Shown here: positions 18,726-26,228 of the stretch, in pieces
How positions within the stretch are numbered: the stretch's first letter is position 1
How the letters are laid out: each line of letters opens with the position of its first letter
Made by a program: the position numbers and the translations under genes
From: Psychromonas sp. L1A2
Lineage (GTDB): Bacteria > Pseudomonadota > Gammaproteobacteria > Enterobacterales > Psychromonadaceae
Length of the DNA stretch: 64,000 bases
Direction: 5' to 3'
NCBI RefSeq assembly: GCF_009828855.1
Contig: NZ_WUAG01000002.1
Span: forward strand, 1,550,001 to 1,614,000
Notes under the pieces: generated by a model
Database searches by the model: none
Seen by the model: the letters and a program-made list of their open reading frames with translations, nothing else
Told to the model about the DNA's origin: nothing

Positions 18726-19967
18726 ATGATTACTATCGCATCACACCAAAAAAAATGGCTCACTTTAATTGGCACGGTCATTGCCCAATTTGCCTTAGGT
18801 TCCGTTTACACATGGAGCTTATTTAACTCTCCTCTAGCAAACAAGATTAATGAACCTGTTAGTCAAATTGCATTTTCATTCGGTATTCTCAGTTTAGCCC
18901 TCGCCTTTGCTTCTTCCATTTCAGGTAAATTACAAGATAGATTTGGTGTTAAGAATGTCACTATTGGCGCAGGCATACTACTTGGTGCTAGCTTACTGCT
19001 AGCTTCCCATGCAACTAATTTAATCATGATTTACATTTGCATCGGTTTATTAGTTGGGTTTGCAGATGGTACTGGTTACTTAATGACACTATCTAACTGC
19101 GTTAAGTTCTTTCCAAAACATAAAGGGTTAGCATCAGCCTGTGCTATTGGTGCTTATGGTTTAGGAAGCCTTGGCTTTAAATTTATTAACATGTATTTAC
19201 TAACGCACTTTAGCCTAGATCAAGCCTTCGCAGCATGGGGAATGATTGCCATGGTGATGGTTATTATAGGTGGTTTATTAATGACTGATGCACCTAAACA
19301 AGCAGTGGAAACAACAGAAAAAACAACTAAACAAGACAAATCACTACCGATATCAGGTGAGTTTACCTTGTCACAAACAATCAGAACGAGTCAATTCTGG
19401 ATGCTAGCCACTATTTTCCTATCAATCTGTATGAGTGGTTTGTATGTCATCGGTGTTGCTAAAGATATTGGTGAAAACTACATTCATTTATCGGTAACTT
19501 CTGCTGCCACTTCGGTTGCTGTTATTGCCATTGCAAATTTAAGTGGTCGACTTGTATTAGGTGTATTATCAGACAAAATAGAAAGAATGAAAGTCATTTC
19601 ATTTGCGATATTAGTCAGCTTTACTGGCGTTGCTTCTTTAATATTTGGCGAACCTAGCAGTAATGTATTTTACTTTGCAGTGGCATGTATTGCCTTCAGC
19701 TTTGGCGGAACTATTACCGTATTCCCTTCATTAATAAGCGATTTCTTCGGCTTAAATAATCTAACTAAAAACTACGGTGTGATTTATTTAGGATTTGGTA
19801 TTGGTAGTATTACAGGCTCGATTGTGGCGTCTATCTTCGGTGGTTTTATTCCAACTTTTTACATGATAATGTCATTATTAATCATATCATTAGTATTAAC
19901 ACTATTTATAAAACACCCAAGTAATGAAAAACTTACCGCTACCAATCACCAACTTGCTACGCAATAA
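18726..19967 (+). CDS. yhjX: MFS transporter YhjX (OFA family)
   Basis: A 413-residue, twelve-helix major-facilitator protein. The N-terminal WLTLIGTVIAQFALGSVYTW, DRFGVKNVTIGAGILLG and the C-terminal GGTITVFPSLISDFFGLNN motifs match E. coli YhjX, a member of the oxalate/formate antiporter group. YhjX responds to pyruvate through PyrSR and has been proposed to handle pyruvate, though its substrate is not firmly settled. Here regulator and target are adjacent, unlike in E. coli, where they are far apart. Confidence 0.88.
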   Translation: MITIASHQKKWLTLIGTVIAQFALGSVYTWSLFNSPLANKINEPVSQIAFSFGILSLALAFASSISGKLQDRFGVKNVTIGAGILLGASLLLASHATNLIMIYICIGLLVGFADGTGYLMTLSNCVKFFPKHKGLASACAIGAYGLGSLGFKFINMYLLTHFSLDQAFAAWGMIAMVMVIIGGLLMTDAPKQAVETTEKTTKQDKSLPISGEFTLSQTIRTSQFWMLATIFLSICMSGLYVIGVAKDIGENYIHLSVTSAATSVAVIAIANLSGRLVLGVLSDKIERMKVISFAILVSFTGVASLIFGEPSSNVFYFAVACIAFSFGGTITVFPSLISDFFGLNNLTKNYGVIYLGFGIGSITGSIVASIFGGFIPTFYMIMSLLIISLVLTLFIKHPSNEKLTATNHQLATQ

Positions 19968-20104
19968 AGGTTTTCACTATATAGGGAATGTTATACCGAT
20001 TACATTAAACATGTTATCTAAATTTTGCGCTTAAAAAACAGTTTAATTAAAAATGTAAATGGCTGTTCTCTTTACGAAATTTACAACGAGGAAGTAGGCT
20101 GTTT

Positions 20105-20139
20105 TAACAAGTAAAATAGATAAGCTATTTTACTTGTTA
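20105..20139 (+). terminator. Long hairpin downstream of yhjX
   Basis: TAACAAGTAAAATAG pairs perfectly with CTATTTTACTTGTTA around a 5-base loop: a 15-bp AT-rich stem, about 140 bases past the yhjX stop. Flanking T-rich sequence makes a terminator function possible on either strand. Confidence 0.5.
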
Positions 20140-20151
20140 TTACTATGTATG

Positions 20152-20190
20152 AATCATCACCTTACCAGCTAAGCTCATAAGGTGATGATT
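20152..20190. repeat. 13-bp perfect inverted repeat 3' of metQ
   Basis: AATCATCACCTTA and TAAGGTGATGATT form a perfect 13-bp stem with a 13-base loop, 20 bases beyond the metQ stop. It has no T-tract on the metQ strand, but on the plus strand it is followed after a few bases by AAAAAC. It probably marks the convergent end of yhjX and metQ transcription. Confidence 0.5.
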
Positions 20191-20209
20191 AAAAACTAAA
20201 GAAGATGAA

Positions 20210-21013
20210 TTAAAAAGCAGCTTCTATCGTGCCTTTATACGTTTTATCAAGGAAGTCACGAGTCGCTTGAGATTGAAAGATTTCAACAAACTTTTTGTAA
20301 GTCGCATTATCTTTATCTTGAACACGAGAAGCAATATTCATCACAGCAAATTCAGCATCTTTCGCTTCAAGATAAATGCCTTGTTCAGCAGGACTTAAGC
20401 CCGCAGACATAACATAATTCATTGTAATAACAGACGCATCAACATCATCTAATGTACGTGGTAATTGAGCTGCTTCAACTTCAATAAATTCAAAGTTTTT
20501 AGGATTATCAACGATATCATAAACCGTAGTTTTTGCACCTGCATCAGGCTTCAACGTAATTAACTTCGCATCCGCTAATAACAGCAAACCACGTCCACCA
20601 TTAGTTGGATCGTTAGGAATAGATATTTTTGCATTATCCGGTAAATCATTAATCGACTTATACTTACTCGAGTAGATACCCATACGCATTAAAATAGAAT
20701 GACCAATAGAAACAATCTTTTGATCGCTATTACTATTGAAGTTACTCATAAACGGTTGATGCTGGTAACTGTTAAGGTCAAGACTGCCATCTGCTAGCGC
20801 AGCATTCGGCGTAATATAGTCAGAGAATATAACCACTTCAACTTTCAAACCTTGTTTTGCAGCTTCAACAGCAACCGCTTCAACGACCTCAGCATGAGGT
20901 CCAACAGTTGCACCGACTTTGATAACTTGAGTATCATCTTTTTCACCACAAGCAGCTAATCCAAGCACTAATGGTAAAATATAAAATAACTTCGATATTT
21001 TCTTATTCAACAT
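20210..21013 (-). CDS. metQ: D/L-methionine-binding lipoprotein MetQ (NlpA family)
   Basis: A 267-residue periplasmic lipoprotein for methionine uptake. The signal peptide ends in lipobox LAAC (Cys22). The mature protein carries the NlpA-family features VGATVGPHAEVVEAV, LDLNSYQHQPFM and ISIPNDPTNGGRGLLLL. The ATG at 21013 was preferred to a TTG at 21019 because AAGGAA lies about 7 bases upstream. The ABC ATPase and permease genes (metN, metI) are not next to it, so it must pair with subunits encoded elsewhere. Two tandem met boxes lie just upstream. Confidence 0.88.
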   Translation of the reverse strand: MLNKKISKLFYILPLVLGLAACGEKDDTQVIKVGATVGPHAEVVEAVAVEAAKQGLKVEVVIFSDYITPNAALADGSLDLNSYQHQPFMSNFNSNSDQKIVSIGHSILMRMGIYSSKYKSINDLPDNAKISIPNDPTNGGRGLLLLADAKLITLKPDAGAKTTVYDIVDNPKNFEFIEVEAAQLPRTLDDVDASVITMNYVMSAGLSPAEQGIYLEAKDAEFAVMNIASRVQDKDNATYKKFVEIFQSQATRDFLDKTYKGTIEAAF

Positions 21014-21036
21014 TTTCAATTCCTTTAAAAAACAAT

Positions 21037-21052
21037 GGACGTATAGACGGCT
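21037..21052 (-). promoter_or_regulatory. Two tandem met boxes (MetJ operator)
   Basis: GGACGTAT followed directly by AGACGGCT match the 8-bp MetJ consensus AGACGTCT at 6 and 7 of 8 positions. They lie 24-39 bases before the metQ ATG, where a bound repressor could block transcription or initiation. Confidence 0.6.
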
Positions 21053-21259
21053 AAAAAGAATAGTACAATAAACAATAGCAGATACATACTTTTTTTAACT
21101 ATTATTTTATCCGAGATCTTATTAAACACTGGAATTGGCATGAGCAGTATATGACTTTATTTGTAATGAGTTGGTTTACATGAAAGACGATTTGCATGAG
21201 AAAAAATAAACAAAAATAGGTAACGAGGCATTTTTAGTTTTTTAAAAATAGGTAATAAA

Positions 21260-21290
21260 AAAGCAGTTAATTATTTACATTAACTGCTTT
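21260..21290 (-). terminator. Rho-independent terminator, msrA side
   Basis: AAAGCAGTTAA and TTAACTGCTTT form an 11-bp stem with a 9-base loop. On the minus strand it is followed by a run of T (the A-run before 21260), and it lies about 150 bases past the msrA stop. The 21020-21260 stretch contains the metQ promoter region and no gene. Confidence 0.65.
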
Positions 21291-21439
21291 AATTTTTAGG
21301 CTTTTTATCGTTTTTAGAAATTAGTTTCCAGTCACTAACATAGTGTGGACTTGAAGGTAAGTCCAACTATCAGAGAACGCGCAATAAGTATTTTTGTTAA
21401 TGCTATTCACTGTTTATAGTTAATGGTTAACAGTTATAA

Positions 21440-22030
21440 CTAATGTGTCGCTCTATCACCCCAAATCTCTTTTAAACGTTGGTCGCGACCACAATTCCAG
21501 CGATACGCATTGTAACGTAGAGGGTTATTTTTGTAATAATCTTGATGGTAGCTTTCATTACCTTTAATAGGGTAAAAAGTACTCGCCATTAATATAGGGG
21601 TTACGACTGTTTGGTTAGGGAACTCTTCTACCACTGCTTGTTTAGATTTTTCAGCAAGGGTTCGCTCCTGATCATTCGCCACAAAAACAGCACTTAAATA
21701 GCTGGTTCCTTTATCGCAAAACTGACCTCTTGCATCAAACGGGTCAATGTTAACCCAATAATGATCTAATATTTCTTGGTAACTGACTTGTTTAGCATCG
21801 TAAGTTATTTCAACAGCTTCATAGTGCCCTTCATGATTTCCTCGATAAGTTGGATTCTCCACTTCTCCACCAGTAAAACCTGAAATAACATCAGTCACAC
21901 CCGGTAGTTTTTCGAAATCAGACTCCATACACCAGAAACAACCACCCGCTAATACTGCCTTATCTGCATTAGCTAATGACACATAAAAAAGCATCGATGT
22001 TGATAAAATTAACCCTAATATTTTTTTCAT
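21440..22030 (-). CDS. msrA: Exported peptide-methionine (S)-S-oxide reductase MsrA
   Basis: A 196-residue MsrA. The catalytic Cys is in the motif GCFWCMESDF (about residue 31). A cleavable signal peptide (about residues 1-22, ending ANA) precedes the domain, so this copy should act in the periplasm on methionine-S-sulfoxide in exported proteins or free in the periplasm. C-terminal cysteine in RWNCGRDQ may serve in recycling. The divergence in location from cytosolic MsrA and the MetQ gene nearby link this region to methionine. No msrB domain is fused. Confidence 0.9.
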   Translation of the reverse strand: MKKILGLILSTSMLFYVSLANADKAVLAGGCFWCMESDFEKLPGVTDVISGFTGGEVENPTYRGNHEGHYEAVEITYDAKQVSYQEILDHYWVNIDPFDARGQFCDKGTSYLSAVFVANDQERTLAEKSKQAVVEEFPNQTVVTPILMASTFYPIKGNESYHQDYYKNNPLRYNAYRWNCGRDQRLKEIWGDRATH

Positions 22031-22371
22031 AAAATTCTCTTATTGACGTGATGAATAGACAAAACACCTTGAACGGTAACGGATATATATAACTAGACCC
22101 ATTATTAATAATAATTATTTCATTAATAACTCATTTCAAGGATAGACCAAGAGGCTTTAGAAGCTTTAGTCTCTGTCATCTCAATATATTGACAGAAAGT
22201 TGTTCTAATACTTTTTTGAGGATATAGTCGTTTTATTGAGCAATAATTAAACACATTACAACCATTAAGAGCAAATCAATCTTAAACTTCAAAAATACAA
22301 CTTATTCGTTTTACGCCAGTAAATGAAAAGATTAGTTATCATCGACACTAATTCATTAGGAAAAGCATAAA

Positions 22372-23337
22372 ATGTCATATCAAAATAAACATATAGCCAT
22401 ACCAAGATTCGCTTCATCGCTAAACTTATTCTCTTTCGTTTTAAACGCTTATAGGAAGCTTAAAATGCCTCATTTATGGATATATAGCAGTTTAAAAAAT
22501 CCATTATTACTCATAATATTGTCGATGCTCTCTGCTAACGGATTGGTCATTACTAAAGTGAATGCATCTGAAAGCGAAAACACCATTTCAACAAAAGCAT
22601 CTTCAGAGATTGAAATCAAACGAGAGTACCTACAACACATTATTAGCCAACAGGAAAGGCTAGTTACCTCACTAGTCAATACTCCCTTTATGGCTTCTTA
22701 TGTATCTAAAAATGAAGCATTAGCTCGAGAAAGCTTGAATGAATTGTTTCTTACCGCTGCCACTATCAATAAGCACTATATGCAAGTTCGTTTTATAGAT
22801 GGGCATGGCCAAGAAAAGATTCGTATTGAGCAATCAACTAAGGGATTAGCACCTATTGTCGTAAAAAAAGAAGCACTACAGAATAAAAGCGCTCGAGAAT
22901 ATTTCTCGGAAACTAAAAAAACACCAGCTGGGGGCTTATGGTACTCATCGTTTGATTTAAATAGAGAACTAGGAGAAATAGAGCAACTAATTAACCCTAC
23001 TTATAGAATTTCATCTCCAGTTTATGTTGATGGAAAGTTTTCTGGCATGGTTATCATCAACTTAGATATGACAAGTGTTATCGGTTATTTAACTGAGTCT
23101 ACTGATTTTTTGGTGTACCTAGTAGATGCTGATAACGAAGTGCTTATTCACCCTGATCCTAAAAAATCTTGGAGCAAGTATTTAACTGGCCGTGGTAAAT
23201 ATCAACAAATAGCCGAAAAAGAACCAATAAATTATTCTCAATCTTTAGAAGATATATTTAAAAATGGCGAAGGTATCCGTATTATTTTAAAGCCAATTGA
23301 AACCACCCCTTCACTTGCACCAATAAAGAAGCAATAA
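22372..23337 (+). CDS. Secreted or membrane-anchored double-Cache sensor domain protein without effector
   Basis: A 321-residue protein. A hydrophobic segment at about residues 45-62 (LLLIILSMLSANGLVIT) can serve as signal or anchor. The remainder looks like a periplasmic Cache domain: long helix (EIEIKREYLQHIISQQERLV), then YMQVRFIDGHGQEKIRI, ISSPVYVDGKFSGMVIINLDM and VYLVDADNEVLIHPDP. Such domains sit in chemoreceptors, diguanylate cyclases and kinases, but here the protein stops about 45 residues later with no second membrane helix or signalling domain. It may be a stand-alone ligand-binding protein or a truncated sensor. A 341-bp gap upstream holds no gene. Confidence 0.6.
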   Translation: MSYQNKHIAIPRFASSLNLFSFVLNAYRKLKMPHLWIYSSLKNPLLLIILSMLSANGLVITKVNASESENTISTKASSEIEIKREYLQHIISQQERLVTSLVNTPFMASYVSKNEALARESLNELFLTAATINKHYMQVRFIDGHGQEKIRIEQSTKGLAPIVVKKEALQNKSAREYFSETKKTPAGGLWYSSFDLNRELGEIEQLINPTYRISSPVYVDGKFSGMVIINLDMTSVIGYLTESTDFLVYLVDADNEVLIHPDPKKSWSKYLTGRGKYQQIAEKEPINYSQSLEDIFKNGEGIRIILKPIETTPSLAPIKKQ

Positions 23338-23400
23338 GTCATTTTTTCTGTGCAAAATTTAGATCACTTATTTAATATAATTGGTATCGCAAAAATCCAA

Positions 23401-24291
23401 TTACGAAGGTTGTTTATTAAGGGCAATCTTTTCGCTGACTAAGCGTAAAAGATGCTTAACCGCCTTAGACAGCACTTGGTTTTTTCGAACAACATATCCC
23501 AAACTAGTACAAGGGAAATCGAGTAGCGTCACCACCTCCGCTTTTAAATGTTCTCTATTATGAATAGAAAAATCAGGGACAATGGCGGTGCCAAATCCGG
23601 CTTCAGCCCAATCTATTTGCGCATCGACACTGCCTACCTCCATGATTCGATAGCGCGGCAGATTTAAAGAAGGTAAAGCAAGGTCAATCAAATCACGGGT
23701 TCGCGTATCATGACCAAGCAAAATTAACGTAGGAGATTCAGCACTATCTTTTTGTACTACTTCACCTTGCACTAACTCTAATTGATGCCCAACTGCACAC
23801 CAATGCACTGCTTTTAACTCTGTAAAATGCAGCGGTAAACTTTCTTTCTGAGCAATCACAAAGCCTAATTCTGCATCTGCACTTTTAACGAATGAAGAAG
23901 CTTGTGATGACGTTGTATTAAAAAGGGCGAGATCCATGTTTGGATACTCTTGTTTAAATAATTGAAAGGGTTCAATCAACAATGCCCTGGAAATGATGTC
24001 GCTGGCAGCAATAGTCAATGTACCTTGGCGAAGGTCATTCAAGGCATTAATATCCGCTTGGCACACTTTTAACTCTTGTAAGGTTTTTTGACTGCTCGCC
24101 AATAAACGTTGACCTGCTTGGGTCAACCTAAACGGGCTGCGCTCTATCAACTTGGTGCGAGTCACCTTCTCTAATTGTTTTAAATGCAAACTGACATTGG
24201 GTTGAGTCATGTGTAATGCTAAGGCAGATTTACCAAAATGTTGTAATTCAGCTAGTGTAACAAACGTTTTTAACCAATTAATATCAAGCAT
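23401..24291 (-). CDS. LysR-family transcriptional regulator
   Basis: A 296-residue LysR protein. Winged helix-turn-helix at residues 1-60 (LAELQHFGKSALALHMTQPNVSLHLKQLE), effector-binding domain from about 90. It diverges from the purA2-type gene with a 135-bp gap, the classical LysR arrangement, so it may control that gene. The effector is unknown. Confidence 0.85.
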   Translation of the reverse strand: MLDINWLKTFVTLAELQHFGKSALALHMTQPNVSLHLKQLEKVTRTKLIERSPFRLTQAGQRLLASSQKTLQELKVCQADINALNDLRQGTLTIAASDIISRALLIEPFQLFKQEYPNMDLALFNTTSSQASSFVKSADAELGFVIAQKESLPLHFTELKAVHWCAVGHQLELVQGEVVQKDSAESPTLILLGHDTRTRDLIDLALPSLNLPRYRIMEVGSVDAQIDWAEAGFGTAIVPDFSIHNREHLKAEVVTLLDFPCTSLGYVVRKNQVLSKAVKHLLRLVSEKIALNKQPS

Positions 24292-24426
24292 AATATACCT
24301 TCACCCCCTTTCAATCTAATACATAGCCAGCCATATGGAATACTTATCAATGTAATAACTATTATTAATTTATCATATTAACGCCAGTTATGTAGCATAC
24401 CCTTTTCATCATTCAAGGGGTAAAGT

Positions 24427-25683
24427 ATGACATCAATAGTGGTTGTAGGTGCAAACTGGGGCGACGAAGGTAAAGGTCGTATCGTTGATTTTTTAGCAGA
24501 AGACGCGAGCGCAAGTATTCGTTTTCAAGGCGGTAATAATGCTGGTCATACTGTCGTTAATGATTTCGGTACTTTCAAACTACACCAATTACCAAGCGGC
24601 ATATTTAACCCTAATTGTATTGCAGTACTTGGCCCAGGAATGGTGATCAGCCCTGCTGCTTTAAGTGAAGAAATTAGCGAAGTTAAAGTATCAAACATCG
24701 ATGTAAACCTAAAAATATCAGACCGTGCAACGCTTTGTTTACCATTACACGCGTTAGAAGATACCTTAGAAGAACAACGCCTTGGTGATGCTGCATACGG
24801 TTCAACAAGACAAGGTATCGCACCTGCTTACGGCGATCGTGTAATGAAAAAAGGGATTCTCGTTGGCTGGTTAAACCAACCAGAAGTACTACAACAACGT
24901 ATTCAATTCTTACTTGATTGGAAACTACCTCAACTGAAAGCCCTTTACCCTGAATGTGACTTTAACCAAACAGCAGAAGAGATGACAAATTGGTTATTAG
25001 AAGTGACAGCGCCTTGGCGCCAATTCATTTGTAACGTAACAGAGCCACTCAAAGCATTACAAAAACAAAAAGCCAACCTATTATTCGAAGCACAATTAGG
25101 GGCAGGTAGAGATTTAGTATACGGCGAATACCCATGGACAACGTCATCTAATGTAACGGCTGCTTATGCTGGCATCGGCAGTGGTTTACCCGCTTTATAT
25201 CCTGAGCGCATTGTTGCTGTAGCTAAATCATTTAGCTCATCAGTAGGGACTGGCACACTAGTAACAGCAATGGAACATCAAGATAATTTCCGTGAAAGTG
25301 CAAACGAATATGGCGCAGTAACAGGTCGTCCACGTGATATGGGGTTCTTTGATGCAGTTGCGACGCGTAATGGCGTTGAACTACAAGCAGCGACTGAAAT
25401 AGCGTTAACTAAAATTGATTGTTTATCAGGTATGGCAGATTTAAAAATCTGTGTTGCTTATGAAGGTCAACATCCAGAAAATCCAATTTGGCCACAAACA
25501 GCCGCATTAACGCCTGTTTATGAGCAGATGCAAAGCTGGAGTGAAGATATCAGTGGTTGCCGTACCTTTGACAGCCTGCCAATCGCCGCACAACATTACG
25601 TAACCCGTATCGAAGCGCTAATGGGCGTACCTGTGAGCATGGTATCTGTAGGCCCTGAACGTGAGCAAATGATTATTCGATAA
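24427..25683 (+). CDS. purA2: Adenylosuccinate synthetase, divergent PurA2 type
   Basis: A 418-residue PurA-fold protein. The GTP/IMP loop WGDEGKGRIVD and NAGHT are intact, keeping the catalytic Asp and His, and the guanine-recognition TKID is present. Several loops differ from the housekeeping enzyme: GSTRQGIAPAY where E. coli has GTTGRGIGPAY, FEAQLGAGRD for FEGAQGTLLD, and TGRPRDMGF for TGRRRRTGW. This pattern resembles the second synthetase (PurA2) recorded in some Vibrionaceae. It should make adenylosuccinate from IMP, Asp and GTP, but substrate preference is untested. A divergent LysR gene lies upstream. Confidence 0.8.
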   Translation: MTSIVVVGANWGDEGKGRIVDFLAEDASASIRFQGGNNAGHTVVNDFGTFKLHQLPSGIFNPNCIAVLGPGMVISPAALSEEISEVKVSNIDVNLKISDRATLCLPLHALEDTLEEQRLGDAAYGSTRQGIAPAYGDRVMKKGILVGWLNQPEVLQQRIQFLLDWKLPQLKALYPECDFNQTAEEMTNWLLEVTAPWRQFICNVTEPLKALQKQKANLLFEAQLGAGRDLVYGEYPWTTSSNVTAAYAGIGSGLPALYPERIVAVAKSFSSSVGTGTLVTAMEHQDNFRESANEYGAVTGRPRDMGFFDAVATRNGVELQAATEIALTKIDCLSGMADLKICVAYEGQHPENPIWPQTAALTPVYEQMQSWSEDISGCRTFDSLPIAAQHYVTRIEALMGVPVSMVSVGPEREQMIIR

Positions 25684-25717
25684 GTCGTTTTAGGATAATT
25701 GAACACAATAAAAACGC

Positions 25718-25751
25718 CCCGATTTATTGACAATGACGCCATTAAATCGGG
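25718..25751 (+). terminator. Hairpin after purA2
   Basis: CCCGATTTA and TAAATCGGG form a 9-bp stem around a 16-base loop, about 35 bases past the stop. No T-tract follows, so termination is uncertain. Confidence 0.4.
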
Positions 25752-25816
25752 CCGTTAGTTTGAAAGGAAAACCTTAATTAAACAGTGGCTAAATCATCTC
25801 TTAAACGCCACTTTCA

Positions 25817-26035
25817 TTATTTTAATATTTTCTGAATATCACGCTAATCAACCATTTTAAAGTGCTGGTTTAAAGGCTGATACTTATCGCTTAAATTATA
25901 CCAATCTTGAGCAATAAACACACCTTGAGGGTAAGCTTCCCTAAGTTGAATGCAGTAGCATGAATGCCATCCGTATTACTCGCGCCATCAACGCCTTTAC
26001 TATCATCACCAATAATGACGAAGCATGACAACCGA
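25817..26035 (-). pseudogene. Remnant of a beta-propeller 3-phytase gene (C-terminal end)
   Basis: The minus strand, read in two frames, encodes the end of a Bacillus/Shewanella-type beta-propeller phytase. The upstream frame gives GDDSKGVDGASNTDGIHAT and FNLG; after a one-base deletion in a G run near 25940 the next frame gives EAYPQGVFIAQDWYNL and NQHFKMVD. A TAG then stands where the family has Trp (MVPW), followed by RDIQKILK and a natural TAA. The homologous Bacillus ending reads IDGTSDTDGID ... YPFGLFVAQDG ... NQNFKMVPW. Nothing recognisable of the rest of the propeller remains, so it is a dead fragment. Confidence 0.7.
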
Positions 26036-26167
26036 GCTGAACGAACAGAGACTCTTAACCATTTACAAGCTCAATATTTATCGAAAAAATTTATGATTGA
26101 AAAGGAAGGTTACTTAAGAACAATTAGAAGAGAGCATCATTAAAGTATGCAACAAAAAATAGCGCTA

Positions 26168-26193
26168 AAAAAACCGACTTTTGTCGGTTTTTT
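26168..26193. terminator. Bidirectional rho-independent terminator 3' of glmS
   Basis: AAAAAACCGAC, loop TTTT, GTCGGTTTTTT: an 11-bp perfect stem with T-runs on both strands, 36 bases beyond the glmS stop. Confidence 0.85.
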
Positions 26194-26228
26194 AAATACA
26201 CTTTAATCAAGGTTTCCCTCTAAAGTAT

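Noticed and set aside
24427-25683. PurZ (2-aminoadenine, Z-genome) identity for the purA2 gene
   Set aside because: No phage or other Z-genome genes are nearby and the sequence follows the bacterial PurA2 pattern; phylogeny would settle it.
26015-26143. 42-residue plus-strand frame (ends EKEGYLRTIRREHH)
   Set aside because: No ribosome-binding site, no recognised family, and it overlaps the phytase remnant; it may be another gene fragment but I cannot support it.
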